From contig NZ_VFPT01000001.1 in NCBI RefSeq assembly GCF_006716865.1, forward strand, positions 2,847,001 through 2,911,000: 64,000 bases of DNA, read 5' to 3'. Position numbers and translations under genes: made by a program. The notes beneath the pieces are model-generated. The model was not told the DNA's origin, ran no database searches, and saw nothing but the letters and a program-made list of their open reading frames with translations. Of this stretch, positions 18,565 to 28,433 are shown piece by piece (position 1 is the first letter of the stretch; each line of letters begins with the position of its first letter). The stretch comes from Roseinatronobacter monicus (GTDB lineage Bacteria > Pseudomonadota > Alphaproteobacteria > Rhodobacterales > Rhodobacteraceae).

Positions 18565-19878
18565 TTAGCCATGTGAGCCAACGCGGCGCAGGATCAAGGG
18601 TCGATCCGGGGCAGATGCGCCGATCTGGCAGGCAGCCTGAAATGCCTGAGCAGCGCGCCGGGCTGCGGCGTCATCTGCGGCATGGACGCGCGCAATTGCG
18701 CTGCCCCGTGTGACGCGCGCGCCTTCGGGTGCAATATCCGAGAAGCCCACGCGCGGGTCAATCCTGTCGCTCGGCTGTCGCCTGCCGCCACCCAGCGCGA
18801 TGACCGCCATCCCGATGGCGCGCGTGTCATGGCCCGCGATCACACCGTCTTGGGGGGCGGTCACCTCAACCGTCACAGGGGCGGACGCAAGATAGCTGGC
18901 GGGACGCTCCAGCAGATCGCGCGGCCCGCCAAGCGCTGCCACCATCTGCCCGAAGCACTCCGCCGCACGGCCAGAGTGCAAGGCCCGCTCGACCATAGCG
19001 CGCGCGTGCGCGGCATCCGGTGCCAGACCCGCCAGCACCAGCCCTTCCGCGCCCAGCGCACATGTCATCTCCCACAGGCGGGCCGGCACTGCGCTCCCGG
19101 TCAGAAAGTCCAGCGCGAGCGCCACTTCCAGCGCGTTGCCCGCCGCAGGTGCCAGCGGGGTGTTCATATCGGTAATCAGCGCGGTTGTGCGGCACCCTGC
19201 CCCATTTGAAACCGCGACCAGTGCCTGCGCCAGCGCGTCCGCCTGCGCCAGATCGGCCATAAACGCGCCATTGCCGCATTTGACATCCAAAACCAACGCA
19301 TCCAGCCCCGCCGCCAGTTTCTTGGACAGGATCGAGGCGGTTATCAGATCGAGTGATTCCACCGTCGCCGTGACATCGCGCACGGCGTAGAACCGCTTGT
19401 CTGCGGGCGCAAGCTGGCCTGTTTGGCCGATAATGGCACAACCGACATCGCCCACAACCTTGCGCAGCAGGGCCAAGTCCGGCGCGGTGGTATAGCCCGG
19501 TATCGCCTCCAGCTTGTCCAGCGTGCCGCCTGTATGCCCAAGGCCCCGGCCCGAAATCATGGGCACCACGGCCCCGCACGCCGCTAGCACGGGGGCCAGC
19601 ATCAGCGATACTGTATCGCCGATACCGCCGGTGGAATGCTTGTCCAGAACCGGCCCTTTGTCCCAGTGCAGCACATCGCCGGAATCGCGCATGGCTTCGG
19701 TCAGGGCCACGCGTTCGGGCAACGCCATGCCATTCAGCACGACCGCCATTGCAAAAGCGCCCAGTTGCGCATCACTTAAACTGCCATCCGTCATGCCCTG
19801 CACCAGCGCGGCGATCTCGTCGCGCCTAAGGGGGGCGCCATCGCGTTTGCGCCGAATGAGTTCCTGATACAGCATCAT
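18565..19878 (-). CDS. deoA: Thymidine phosphorylase
   Basis: Cleaves thymidine with phosphate to thymine and deoxyribose-1-phosphate in nucleoside salvage. The 437-residue length fits the DeoA family. Conserved elements are LIRRKRDGAPLRRDEIAALV at the N-terminus, the signature region DKHSTGGIGDTVSLMLAPV that forms the phosphate and nucleoside site, MISGRGLGHTGGTLDKLEAI, and the C-terminal domain with DRIDPRVGFSDIAP. ATG 19878 is chosen (AGGTGA 8 bases upstream); the open frame extends to 19962 but overlaps the divergent thioesterase start and does not resemble the family. Confidence 0.95.
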   Translation of the reverse strand: MMLYQELIRRKRDGAPLRRDEIAALVQGMTDGSLSDAQLGAFAMAVVLNGMALPERVALTEAMRDSGDVLHWDKGPVLDKHSTGGIGDTVSLMLAPVLAACGAVVPMISGRGLGHTGGTLDKLEAIPGYTTAPDLALLRKVVGDVGCAIIGQTGQLAPADKRFYAVRDVTATVESLDLITASILSKKLAAGLDALVLDVKCGNGAFMADLAQADALAQALVAVSNGAGCRTTALITDMNTPLAPAAGNALEVALALDFLTGSAVPARLWEMTCALGAEGLVLAGLAPDAAHARAMVERALHSGRAAECFGQMVAALGGPRDLLERPASYLASAPVTVEVTAPQDGVIAGHDTRAIGMAVIALGGGRRQPSDRIDPRVGFSDIAPEGARVTRGSAIARVHAADDAAARRAAQAFQAACQIGASAPDRPLILRRVGSHG

Positions 19879-19961
19879 CTGTGTCACCTGTGGCAGGGGC
19901 TGACACTCAGCCTTGCCTTTCGCGCGCGCAAACGCAAGATTGTTTGCCAAAAGGGGGCCCA

Positions 19962-20366
19962 ATGATCGACCCGCGCATCGCCGACAGTTTTGCCCGCCAA
20001 AGCATGATGACCAGCCTGCAAGCCCGCCTGATAGAGGTGGGTGCGGGGCGGTGTGTCATTCATGCGCCCTTGTTAGCGGGGTTCCAGCAACAGCATGGTG
20101 CGGCCCATGCGGGCGTGGCCTTTACACTAGGGGATTCAGCGGCAGGCTACGCAGCCCTGAGCCTGATGCCCGAAGGACAGGAGGTGATGACCGTTGAAAT
20201 GAAGATCAACCTGCTCTCCCCTGCGATGGGCGACATGTTGCACGCGGTGGGCGAGGTGGTGCGCGCGGGCCGCCGCCTGACCATCGTGCGTGCCGAAGTG
20301 GTGGCGCTGACTGGTGAGACGCGCAAGAACGTCGCCTTGCTGCAAGGCACAATGATTGGCGTGTGA
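19962..20366 (+). CDS. PaaI-type hotdog-fold thioesterase
   Basis: A 134-residue protein of the PaaI/4HBT thioesterase family. The motif HGAAHAGVAFTLGDSAAGYA resembles the active-site helix HGG..-A..D region, followed by VEMKINLLSPAMGDMLHAVG strands. It likely hydrolyses an acyl-CoA (phenylacetyl- or other aryl-CoA) as a housekeeping or detoxifying step. ATG 19962 is preferred because the AAGGGGGCC box lies just before it. It is divergent from deoA. The substrate cannot be assigned. Confidence 0.85.
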   Translation: MIDPRIADSFARQSMMTSLQARLIEVGAGRCVIHAPLLAGFQQQHGAAHAGVAFTLGDSAAGYAALSLMPEGQEVMTVEMKINLLSPAMGDMLHAVGEVVRAGRRLTIVRAEVVALTGETRKNVALLQGTMIGV

Positions 20367-20455
20367 CAGCCCCCTCTGGACAAGTCCGACACGGCCAAAT
20401 AATACACACGTTCAATAAAATTTCCGTCCTGTGCCGACGGTCAAGGGGTGCTGGA

Positions 20456-21358
20456 ATGCCGACAAGCCCGACATTGGGAAACTGGATAGGACTGATTGCG
20501 CTCGGGTTGATCTGGGGCGCATCATTTCCCGGCGTTGCGATTGCGCTGGAAGGGGTCTCGCCTATCTGGGTCGCAGCGGGGCGCATTCTGATTGGGGCGG
20601 TGACATTATCTGCCATCGCCATTGCAATGGGCGTCCGGCTGCGCATGTCGCCCGCGATTCTGATCTATGCCGCGGGGATGGGCGTGTTTTCCAACGCATT
20701 GCCGTTCTTTCTGTTGGGCTGGTCGCAGCAACATGTCACCTCCGGCTTTGCAGGGATCACCATGGCGGCGATTCCGCTGTTCGTTATCGGACTTGCACAT
20801 TTCCTGATCTCTGGCGAAGGGCTGACACGGCAAAAGGCAATCGGTTTTGTCTTGGGGCTGATCGGTGTCGGGGTTCTGATCGGTCCGGGGGCTTTTGCGG
20901 CCTCTGGTTCAGAGTTCGAGGCATTCGCCCGTCTTGGCTGCCTTTCCGCCGCGCTCAGCTATGCGGTCGGCGCGATCCTGACGCGGCGCTGCCCCGATGT
21001 GCATCCGGTCGGGTTTGGCGTGCTCGCACTTTGGGTCGCAACCGCGATCATGCTGCCCACAGCGCTGGTCAGCGACGGCGTGCCGCCCCTGCCAGAAATC
21101 CGGCCAGCGCTGGCACTTTTGTATCTTGGGCTGTTGCCCACAGGCTTTGCCACGCTTTTGCTGGTGGGAATTATCCGCAGTGCCGGGCCGAGCTTTCTGT
21201 CACAGGTCAATTATCATGTGCCGGTCTGGTCAGTGCTGCTGGGGGTTGTGGTGCTGTCTGAGGAATTGCCGGGCCGGTTCATTCTGGCGCTTGCAATCAT
21301 CATTGCAGGGCTGATGGTGGCACGGCGCAAAGGGGTTCAAGCGCGCGCCGCTGCCTGA
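20456..21358 (+). CDS. EamA/DMT-family transporter
   Basis: A 300-residue inner-membrane protein with ten predicted hydrophobic helices in two EamA repeats: the first begins LIALGLIWGASFPGVAIALE, the second begins about residue 145 near FEAFARLGCLSAALSYAVGA. The family exports amino acids or other metabolites. The ATG at 20456 gives the standard N-terminus; the open frame extends further upstream but the added residues are not membrane-like. The SRAP gene follows 12 bases later. The substrate is unknown. Confidence 0.88.
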   Translation: MPTSPTLGNWIGLIALGLIWGASFPGVAIALEGVSPIWVAAGRILIGAVTLSAIAIAMGVRLRMSPAILIYAAGMGVFSNALPFFLLGWSQQHVTSGFAGITMAAIPLFVIGLAHFLISGEGLTRQKAIGFVLGLIGVGVLIGPGAFAASGSEFEAFARLGCLSAALSYAVGAILTRRCPDVHPVGFGVLALWVATAIMLPTALVSDGVPPLPEIRPALALLYLGLLPTGFATLLLVGIIRSAGPSFLSQVNYHVPVWSVLLGVVVLSEELPGRFILALAIIIAGLMVARRKGVQARAAA

Positions 21359-21370
21359 TATATTCCGCCT

Positions 21371-22042
21371 ATGTGCGGACGCTTTGCCATCACCTTGCCC
21401 AATGACGCGATGGCCCGTGCCTTTCACGCGCAGCCCGCGAATGATCTGCCGCCTGTGCCGCGTTTCAATATCTGTCCCACGCAACCAGTGGCAACGGTCA
21501 TCAGCCGCGAGGGTGCGCGCCATATGGGGCCAATGCGCTGGGGCTTCGTGCCGCACTGGTACAAGGCAGAGAATGATGGCCCCCTGCTGATCAATGCGCG
21601 CGCCGAAACGATTGCCAGCAAATCCGCCTTTGCCGATGCCGCGCGCAAGCGGCGCTGCCTGATACCGGCTTCGGGTTTTTATGAGTGGACCAAAGATGCG
21701 GAGGGCGCACGCCTGCCTTGGTATATCCGACCGCAACACAGCGACATGCTGGCCTTTGCAGGTGTCTGGCAGGTATGGGAAAAGGACGGCCACCGCCTTG
21801 TCACTTGCGCCATTGTGACATGTGCCGCCAATACCGAAATGGCGCAAATCCATCACCGTATGCCTGTGATCGTGCGCCAAGCTGACTGGCCGCTTTGGCT
21901 GGGCGAGGCAGGTCATGGCGCGGCACAACTGATGCAAGCCGCGCCCGCAGACGCGCTGGAGTTTTTTCGCGTCCACCCGCGCGTAAATTCCAACCGTGCC
22001 GAGGGGCCAGAGCTGATCGAGCCGTTCGATCCGGGCGGATAA
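21371..22042 (+). CDS. SRAP-family abasic-site DNA-protein crosslinking protein (YedK/HMCES type)
   Basis: A 223-residue SOS-response-associated peptidase. It starts MCGRFAIT, so Cys2 becomes N-terminal after Met removal and forms a thiazolidine crosslink with abasic sites in single-stranded DNA. Other catalytic landmarks are NARAETI, the Glu in GFYEW and the His in HHRMPVI. It shields abasic sites from error-prone repair. It sits just downstream of the EamA gene. No SOS box was identified with confidence. Confidence 0.93.
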   Translation: MCGRFAITLPNDAMARAFHAQPANDLPPVPRFNICPTQPVATVISREGARHMGPMRWGFVPHWYKAENDGPLLINARAETIASKSAFADAARKRRCLIPASGFYEWTKDAEGARLPWYIRPQHSDMLAFAGVWQVWEKDGHRLVTCAIVTCAANTEMAQIHHRMPVIVRQADWPLWLGEAGHGAAQLMQAAPADALEFFRVHPRVNSNRAEGPELIEPFDPGG

Positions 22043-22152
22043 GCGGCGGCGCAGGTGAAAAGCAGTAGCATTGCGCCCCTGTCTCACGCTACATCTGGGT
22101 TATGGCAGTGCTGCCCGCAAGGCATGCTGGCCGCGCCGGGACACCATAATCC

Positions 22153-23973
22153 ATGACACGCTACGCCGCAAAATTTCAACTGGGCCTGATCCTTGGCATA
22201 TTGCTGCTGGCATTCTGGTTGAGTGCGGATTTCCAGCAGATCGCAGCCGGGGTCGCGCTGTTCCTCCTTGGCATGATGATGCTGGAAGACGGGTTCAAGG
22301 CGCTGGGGGGCAGCGTGCTGGAGCGCCTTTTGGCACGCACCACAGGCACTTTGCCGCGTGCGATGGGCTTTGGCGTGCTGGCAACCTCGCTGACGCAATC
22401 CAGCTCGCTCGTGTCGGTCATCTCCATATCGTTTCTCAGCGCGGGGCTGATCACGCTTCAGGCGGGTATGGGCATTATCTTCGGGGCTAATCTGGGCACG
22501 ACAACGGGCGCATGGCTGATCGCGGGGGTGGGCGTGAAGGTCGATATCGCGCGCTATGCCATGCCCATGCTGGCGCTAGGCGCAGTGCTGATGTTTCAAC
22601 GCGGCGCAAGCTTGCGCGGGGCGGGACAGGTTATACTGGGCATCGGGCTGATCTTTCTGGGGATCGCGTTTATCAAGGATGGCTTCGACGCGTTCAGCGC
22701 CCGCTTCGATCTGGCGCAACTGGCACTGACCGGGTTGGTCGGGCTGGCGGTCTACACCTTGCTGGGGGCGGCGGCGACCGTGGTCATGCAATCCAGCCAT
22801 GCCACGATGCTGTTGGTCATCACGGCACTGGTGACAGGGCAGATCGGCTATGACAACGCGCTGGCCGTTGCGATTGGCGCCAATATCGGCACGACGGTCA
22901 CAGCACTGATCGGGGCCGCTTCGGCAAATTATCAGGGCAAGCGGCTGGCGCTGGGACATCTGATCTTCAACTTCGTCACTGCGATCACGGCGCTGGTGCT
23001 GATCGTGCCGTTGCGCCAGTCCGTCGATCTGATCAGTGACCTTTTGGGTATACGCGCAGATGATTTCGCGCTGCGGCTGGCAGTGTTCCACACTTTGTTC
23101 AACCTGCTGGGCATCGCCATCATGGTGCCGCTGATGGCGCGGCTGCTGCGTTTTCTGGAACGTCGCATTGCGTCGCCTGCACCCAATGTCAGCAAACCCC
23201 GCTACATTACAGCCGACCTCGGCACGTTTCCGGCACCGATCCTGACCGCGCTTGGCAATGAATTGCGCCACCTATACGAGAACGCCGCGCATCTGATCTG
23301 CGAAGGGCTGAACTTGCGGCTGGAGGATCTGACCCAGTCCAAGGATATCGCCGTGACGGTCACACGCTCCAACGATCCGATCATGCTGGATTTCGAGCGC
23401 CGCTATGACGACAAGGTCAAAAGCCTGCACGCGGCGATTGTGGAATTTGCGGCACAAAAGGCGACACTTGCGTTGCCCGAAGCAACAGTGACCCGATTGC
23501 AGGAACTGCGCGATGCAGCAGGCGCTGTCGTGCGCGCGGTCAAGGCAATCAAGCATATGCGCGACAATACCCAGCGCTTCACCACCGTCCCACATGGCGA
23601 GATCACGCAGCTTTACGACGGCTTGCGTCAGGAGATTGCGCAAATTCTGGTCGAAATCGCGCATATCGCACAGGCCACCCCCGACGCACGACCCGCGCTC
23701 TGGATGGAAGAGGAACGCGCAGCACTGGACATTGAGGGGCGCGCAGCGTCGCAGCGGGTCGAGGGCGCTTTGCAGACACGGCGTATTACCGCTGCGGATG
23801 CGACCTCGTTTCTCAACGATTCCGGCTATGCGTTCGAGGCCATGCGCGCCCTGCTGGATGCCGCGCAACTGATCTATCTGCCCACGGACGCCCCCAAACC
23901 CGAAAGCGTGGGGGTGACTGATGCGCTGGCGCATGACACACAGCCGACATCCCCTGCGACACCCGCTGATTGA
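22153..23973 (+). CDS. Na/Pi cotransporter family protein with PhoU-like domain
   Basis: A 606-residue inner-membrane transporter related to NptA/YjbB. The first 350 residues are hydrophobic and hold two inverted Na/Pi repeats, each with a QSS motif (TQSSSLVSVI and MQSSHATMLL) that forms the substrate site. The remaining 250 residues are helical and PhoU-like (repeated LEDLTQSKD and AGAVVRAVKAIKHM). It moves phosphate with sodium, direction uncertain: the E. coli homologue YjbB exports phosphate. No phosphate-regulon neighbours are adjacent. Confidence 0.88.
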   Translation: MTRYAAKFQLGLILGILLLAFWLSADFQQIAAGVALFLLGMMMLEDGFKALGGSVLERLLARTTGTLPRAMGFGVLATSLTQSSSLVSVISISFLSAGLITLQAGMGIIFGANLGTTTGAWLIAGVGVKVDIARYAMPMLALGAVLMFQRGASLRGAGQVILGIGLIFLGIAFIKDGFDAFSARFDLAQLALTGLVGLAVYTLLGAAATVVMQSSHATMLLVITALVTGQIGYDNALAVAIGANIGTTVTALIGAASANYQGKRLALGHLIFNFVTAITALVLIVPLRQSVDLISDLLGIRADDFALRLAVFHTLFNLLGIAIMVPLMARLLRFLERRIASPAPNVSKPRYITADLGTFPAPILTALGNELRHLYENAAHLICEGLNLRLEDLTQSKDIAVTVTRSNDPIMLDFERRYDDKVKSLHAAIVEFAAQKATLALPEATVTRLQELRDAAGAVVRAVKAIKHMRDNTQRFTTVPHGEITQLYDGLRQEIAQILVEIAHIAQATPDARPALWMEEERAALDIEGRAASQRVEGALQTRRITAADATSFLNDSGYAFEAMRALLDAAQLIYLPTDAPKPESVGVTDALAHDTQPTSPATPAD

Positions 23974-24026
23974 CGCGGCAACCCTATCCCGATAGCGCTT
24001 GAGTGTCAGAAATTACGAGGCTGTGC

Positions 24027-25217
24027 ATGACCAAAACGCTGGATGGTGACAGGCTGAAGCGCTGCAAGGCCCTGCTGGCTGAACTGATTGCTTTCCCCAC
24101 CATCTCGGCAGATGGCAATCGCGCCATCACCGAGTATTTGGCCGATTGCCTGCATGACAGCGGGGCGCGGTTCTGGACCGAAGCAGACGTGACCGGCGAG
24201 AAGCTGAACCTCTTTGCCACCATCGGACCAGAATGTGACGGCGGTGTCATCCTGTCTGGCCACACGGATGTGGTGCCTGTGGCCGACCAACCCTGGAGCA
24301 CAGACCCCTTCACCATGACCGAATGCGATGGCAAACTGTATGGGCGTGGCACCTGCGACATGAAGGGTTTTGTCGCCGCCTGCGTCACGATGGCGCCCGA
24401 ATTTGCACGGCGCAAGCTGGCGGTCCCTGTTCATTTCGCCTTTACCTATGACGAGGAAATTGGCTGTTTTGGCGCGCAAGCCCTGACCGCATCGCTGCAA
24501 GAACGCGGCATCCGTCCCGCCGCCGCGATTATTGGCGAGCCGTCATTGATGCAGGTGATTGACGGCCATAAAGGGTGCTTTGAATACACCACATGGTTCA
24601 CGGGCTTGGAAGGGCACGGCTCTGCCCCTGATCTGGGCGTCAATGCCATCGAATATGCTGCGCGTTTCATGATGAAGCTGGTGGAGCTGCGCGCGGAGTT
24701 GAAGGCGCGCGCGCCTGCCAATTGCCCCTTTGATCCCCCCCACACAACGATCAACATGGGTTTGCTGACAGGCGGCATGGCCCATAACGTCATTCCGGGC
24801 AAGGCGCGGCTGGAGTGGGAAATGCGCCCGGTGCAGCAATCGGACGCGGATTTCGTGAAAGCGGCGTTGGAGCAATTGGTGCGGGACGAATTACTGCCCG
24901 CGATGCGCGCCACCCATGCGCAGGCCGATATTCACACCGACGTCGTGGCCGAAGTCGTTGGCCTGTTGCCCGAACACGTCAACCCGTCCCGCGATCTGGT
25001 CATGGCGCTGACGGGCGCGAATAGCGCAGGCTTGGTCCCCTTCGGCACCGAGGCGGGGCTGTTCCAGACCATCGGCATTCCTTCGGTGATCTGCGGCCCC
25101 GGCGCCATCGCACAGGCGCATAAACCGGATGAATATCTGGAACAGGACCAGCTTGCACTGTGCCTGCAAATGCTGGACCGGCTGGCCCAACGCCTTGAGC
25201 GCGGACCTGTCGCCTGA
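24027..25217 (+). CDS. argE: Acetylornithine deacetylase (ArgE, M20 family)
   Basis: Zinc enzyme removing acetyl from N2-acetylornithine in arginine biosynthesis. The 396-residue protein has SGHTDVVPV with the first metal His/Asp, GRGTCDMKGF with the bridging Asp, YDEEIGCFGA with the catalytic Glu pair, EPSLMQVIDGHKG and a C-terminal His in QAHKPDEYL. ATG 24027 is preferred (GAGG 8 bases upstream); GTG 24003 is in frame. M20 enzymes with other acyl substrates look similar, but the fit to ArgE is good. Arginine is the NOS substrate, but the genes are 6 kb apart and no operon link exists. Confidence 0.88.
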   Translation: MTKTLDGDRLKRCKALLAELIAFPTISADGNRAITEYLADCLHDSGARFWTEADVTGEKLNLFATIGPECDGGVILSGHTDVVPVADQPWSTDPFTMTECDGKLYGRGTCDMKGFVAACVTMAPEFARRKLAVPVHFAFTYDEEIGCFGAQALTASLQERGIRPAAAIIGEPSLMQVIDGHKGCFEYTTWFTGLEGHGSAPDLGVNAIEYAARFMMKLVELRAELKARAPANCPFDPPHTTINMGLLTGGMAHNVIPGKARLEWEMRPVQQSDADFVKAALEQLVRDELLPAMRATHAQADIHTDVVAEVVGLLPEHVNPSRDLVMALTGANSAGLVPFGTEAGLFQTIGIPSVICGPGAIAQAHKPDEYLEQDQLALCLQMLDRLAQRLERGPVA

Positions 25218-25243
25218 GCATAGTCCAGCCAGTGCAGCAGGTG

Positions 25244-26092
25244 CTACAGGTCTTCGCCCGTCAGACGCCGCCCCAAGGCCTGCCCGACAGACACCGAAAT
25301 ATCTGTGAACAAGGCGTCAAACGCGCGGAACATCGCACGGTTGAACCCTTGTGCCAGCGGCGAGGATGCGTAGTCGATGTAGATCTGCAATTCATCATCG
25401 CTGAGCGGTTGATACGCCATCATGAAGTAGGATTCGATCCAGTCCTCGATATCAAGGCGGATTTCAGGCTCTTGCGCCCAGACCAGATATAGCAGTTGTT
25501 CGGAATCCAGTCCGTTCACAGCGCTTTCGGACATCATGCCCTGATAATAGGCATAACTGGTGTTCAGCCCCAACGAGACGTTCAGTTCGGTCAGATCATT
25601 CGCATCCACACGCGCGCGAACCATCCCCAGACGTGCCGCTTCCTGCGTATCGTCATCTGCCTCGCGCGCCTCTTGCAGGGCAATCCGCGCGACTTGATCC
25701 ACTTCGTCCTCCAACATGGCCTCTCGGGCAGAGATTTCCAGCCTCAGAACCCGTTTGCCAAGGTCAGTTTGCGCAAAATCAAGGGCATCTTCAAGGACTT
25801 CCGGCACAGGCTCCAACTCTGACAGCAGCGTTGACACGAAAGCATCGTGCATGGTGACGGGGTCGTAAATCCGTGCGACATCGCGTTCAAAATCAGCAAG
25901 CGCACGCCCCTGCAAGGGCACTGCCCCCTCTGCCAGAACGGAACTGCGCCCCTCACTGGCCATGATGTCGAACAACTCTGGCAACAGATAGGCGCGCGAC
26001 ACATCCTCCGCGCCCGCAATGCGCAGAGATGACAGAATAACAAAAAAGCTGGTCAAAAAAATGACAGCGGTTCGCAGCAGGACAGGGTGCAT
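25244..26092 (-). CDS. DUF2059 family exported protein
   Basis: A 282-residue secreted or periplasmic protein. The signal peptide covers about 28 residues (ends RIAGA). The body is helical and acidic, with LPELFDIMASEGR and repeated FDALFTD-like segments typical of DUF2059, a family of unknown function that often occurs in cell-envelope contexts. It is convergent with argE and ends 27 bases from its stop. No catalytic motif is visible. Confidence 0.8.
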   Translation of the reverse strand: MHPVLLRTAVIFLTSFFVILSSLRIAGAEDVSRAYLLPELFDIMASEGRSSVLAEGAVPLQGRALADFERDVARIYDPVTMHDAFVSTLLSELEPVPEVLEDALDFAQTDLGKRVLRLEISAREAMLEDEVDQVARIALQEAREADDDTQEAARLGMVRARVDANDLTELNVSLGLNTSYAYYQGMMSESAVNGLDSEQLLYLVWAQEPEIRLDIEDWIESYFMMAYQPLSDDELQIYIDYASSPLAQGFNRAMFRAFDALFTDISVSVGQALGRRLTGEDL

Positions 26093-26308
26093 GATCAGAT
26101 CCGGTTCTATTCGATTCAGGCGACCATATTAAACCAGCGATGCGGAAGCCAAACACTTTCGCGCGCGTATCACCGTCATGTAGCGCCTCTGCAAAAAAGC
26201 TTGGCGCTGCTACACGACCTGACCATGAAAATGCGATAGGAAGATGCGCAGAACCCATGATGATTTCGCTTGCACCCCCAAACGCAAGATATTATCGACC
26301 TGTCCTGA

Positions 26309-26398
26309 GGAGAGGTGCCGGAGTGGTCGAACGGGGCGGTCTCGAAAACCGTTGAGGGTGAAAGCCTTCCCAGGGTTCGAATCCCTGTCTCTCCGCCA
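26309..26398 (+). tRNA. tRNA-Ser (anticodon CGA)
   Basis: A 90-nt class II tRNA. The acceptor stem is GGAGAGG/TCTCTCC with discriminator G and encoded CCA. The D-arm has GCCGGAGTGGTCGAAC, and the anticodon stem GCGGT/ACCGT has loop CTCGAAA with CGA at 26343-26345. A long variable arm (GAGGGTGAAAGCCTTC) and T-arm CAGGG-TTCGAAT-CCCTG complete it. It reads UCG. The region beyond its 3' end holds gene fragments. Confidence 0.96.
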
Positions 26399-26616
26399 CT
26401 GGCCATTGATATCGTTAGATAAAATAGGCTATCTTGAAACTTACCCCACATTAAGCCCCACATAGAAAAAACGCTTAAACCGCGTGAAGTCCAATACGCC
26501 CCTCTCGTTTCATCCTGTGGCTGGCAGGGCCGCGCGGTCGCGCATTACCTTTGGCACAGACGCGCCAGAAGAACCTATGCGCGTTTCCCCGAAACCATTT
26601 TTGTTGCGGTTTATGA

Positions 26617-26826
26617 TTTGGGCTGGCTATCTTGCGCACCATCGCCGCGGCACATGGCGGCACGGCCTACGTCGCGCCAGCAACGAAAGGATGCCCAATC
26701 GTCCTGGCCTTGCCGTTTGCCTCGGGCGACCCACAGAAAGCTGATGGGGCGCGTCCTGCCTTGCTGGATCGCCTCGCGCCTATCCCAAGTGTGTATCCGA
26801 CTGTGACCAACCGTGCGCACGATTGA
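26617..26826 (+). pseudogene. Histidine kinase 3' fragment
   Basis: In one frame the sequence reads GLAILRTIAAAHGGTAYV then GCPIVLALPFA, which is the last part of a HATPase domain (G2 box to C-terminus) of a histidine kinase. A TGA at 26614 and loss of similarity upstream show that the rest of the kinase is missing. It lies about 220 bases beyond the tRNA-Ser gene and is separated from any full kinase, so it is a remnant left by a recombination or integration event at the tRNA. Confidence 0.6.
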
Positions 26827-26912
26827 CGCCCGTCGGGCATGCGGATCGCATCTTGCCGCGCGCGCGGGCAACGGCGGCGGCGGTTCCGCGCGCCCTACCC
26901 TTATCCGGCGGG

Positions 26913-28433
26913 TTATTCGCCGCGCGGGAAGCGTTTGCTGTCTTCGAGGATGTTGAGGTCCATGTGATTGCGCATGTAGCGCTCTGACGCTTTTTGCAGC
27001 GGTTGGAAGTCCCACGGGTAGTAGCCGCCTTGCCGCAGCGCCTCATAGACGACCCAGCGGCGGGCCTGACTTTCGCGCACTTCGGCATCGAAGCGGGCCA
27101 GATCCCAGCGTGCCTCGGACTTGGCACGCAGGCTGGCCAAGGCGGCTTGATGCACCGGGTCATCGGCAAGGTTGCGCTGCTCTTGCGGATCTGCCTGCAA
27201 ATCGAACAGCAATTCCGGATCGAGCATGCAGCGGGTGTATTTCCAGCGCCCGTCGCGCAGGCAAACCAAAGGTGCCTCTGACCCTTCAGCAGCATATTCC
27301 ATGGCCACTGGGCTGGTGCGCGCCACGCCTTGCCCCAGCGGCACAAGGCTTTCGCCGGTGGTCCACGGCATGACTTCTGCCATGCTGACACCCGCGAGGG
27401 CGCATAATGTCGGGCAGACATCAATCGTGCTGACAGGCGCATCAATCCGGCCTGTCGCCATGTCAGGCGCCGCGATCATCAGGGGCACGCGGGCTGAGCC
27501 TTCAAAGAAGCTCATTTTATACCACAAGCCACGCTCCCCCAGCATATCGCCGTGATCGCTGACGAAAACCACCACGGCTTGCTGGCGTGTTGCCTCCAGC
27601 GTGCTCAGAACCTCGCCAATCTTGTCATCCAGATAAGAGATATTGGCGAAATAAGCGCGCCGCGCGCGGGCCACCATGTCCGGTGTCAGATCATAGGACC
27701 GCCAGTCATTGGCGTCAAAGATCCGCTTTGAATGGGGGTCTTGCTGCGCGTAAGGGATTGGCGCGACCTCAGGCACCAGATGGGCGCAATCGGCGTAGAG
27801 ATCCCAGTATTTCTTGCGCGCCACATACGGGTCATGCGGATGGGTGAAGCTGACTGTCAGACACCATGGCCGCGCATCGGCCCCGCGTGCCAGATCATAA
27901 ATCTTCGATACCGCATGATGCGCAACATCGTCATCATATTCCATCTGGTTGCTGATTTCGGCAACGCCTGCGCCCGTAACCGACCCCATATTGTGATACC
28001 ACCAGTCAATCCGCTCGCCGGGTTTACGGTAATCCGGCGTCCAGCCAAAATCGGCAGGGTAGATATCGGTGGTCAGACGTTCTTCAAACCCGTGCAACTG
28101 ATCGGGGCCCACGAAATGCATCTTGCCCGACAGGCAGGTATAATAGCCCGCGCGCCGCAAATGGTGGGCATAGGTCGGGATGCTGGAGGCAAATTCTGCC
28201 GCATTGTCATAGACCCGCGTGGCACTGGGCAACTGCCCTGACATGAAACTCGCCCGCCCCGGCGCGCAGAGCGGTGAGGCCGTGTAGGCATTGGCAAAGC
28301 GCGCAGACCGGGCCGCCAGCGCCTTGAGGTTGGGCGCATGCAGCCATTCGGCGGGTCCGTCAGGAAACAGCGTGCCGTTCAACTGATCCACCATCACGAT
28401 CAGGATGTTTGGCCTTGCGCGATCATGGGTCAT
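26913..28433 (-). CDS. betC: Choline sulfatase
   Basis: A 506-residue formylglycine sulfatase that hydrolyses choline-O-sulfate to choline and sulfate. The signature SPLCAPGR carries Cys56, modified to formylglycine. Metal-site elements are VMVDQ near residue 15 and SDHGDMLGERG. The C-terminus ends WDFQPLQKASERYMRNHMDL, the choline-sulfatase C-terminal domain that distinguishes it from other sulfatases. No choline transporter, betA or betB is adjacent, so glycine-betaine formation would rely on genes elsewhere. Cytosolic: no signal peptide. Confidence 0.92.
   Translation of the reverse strand: MTHDRARPNILIVMVDQLNGTLFPDGPAEWLHAPNLKALAARSARFANAYTASPLCAPGRASFMSGQLPSATRVYDNAAEFASSIPTYAHHLRRAGYYTCLSGKMHFVGPDQLHGFEERLTTDIYPADFGWTPDYRKPGERIDWWYHNMGSVTGAGVAEISNQMEYDDDVAHHAVSKIYDLARGADARPWCLTVSFTHPHDPYVARKKYWDLYADCAHLVPEVAPIPYAQQDPHSKRIFDANDWRSYDLTPDMVARARRAYFANISYLDDKIGEVLSTLEATRQQAVVVFVSDHGDMLGERGLWYKMSFFEGSARVPLMIAAPDMATGRIDAPVSTIDVCPTLCALAGVSMAEVMPWTTGESLVPLGQGVARTSPVAMEYAAEGSEAPLVCLRDGRWKYTRCMLDPELLFDLQADPQEQRNLADDPVHQAALASLRAKSEARWDLARFDAEVRESQARRWVVYEALRQGGYYPWDFQPLQKASERYMRNHMDLNILEDSKRFPRGE

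Noticed and set aside
24027..25217. argE as a dedicated arginine supply for NO synthase
   Set aside because: It is 6 kb away on a separate transcript with unrelated genes and a tRNA between; ArgE is a housekeeping enzyme.
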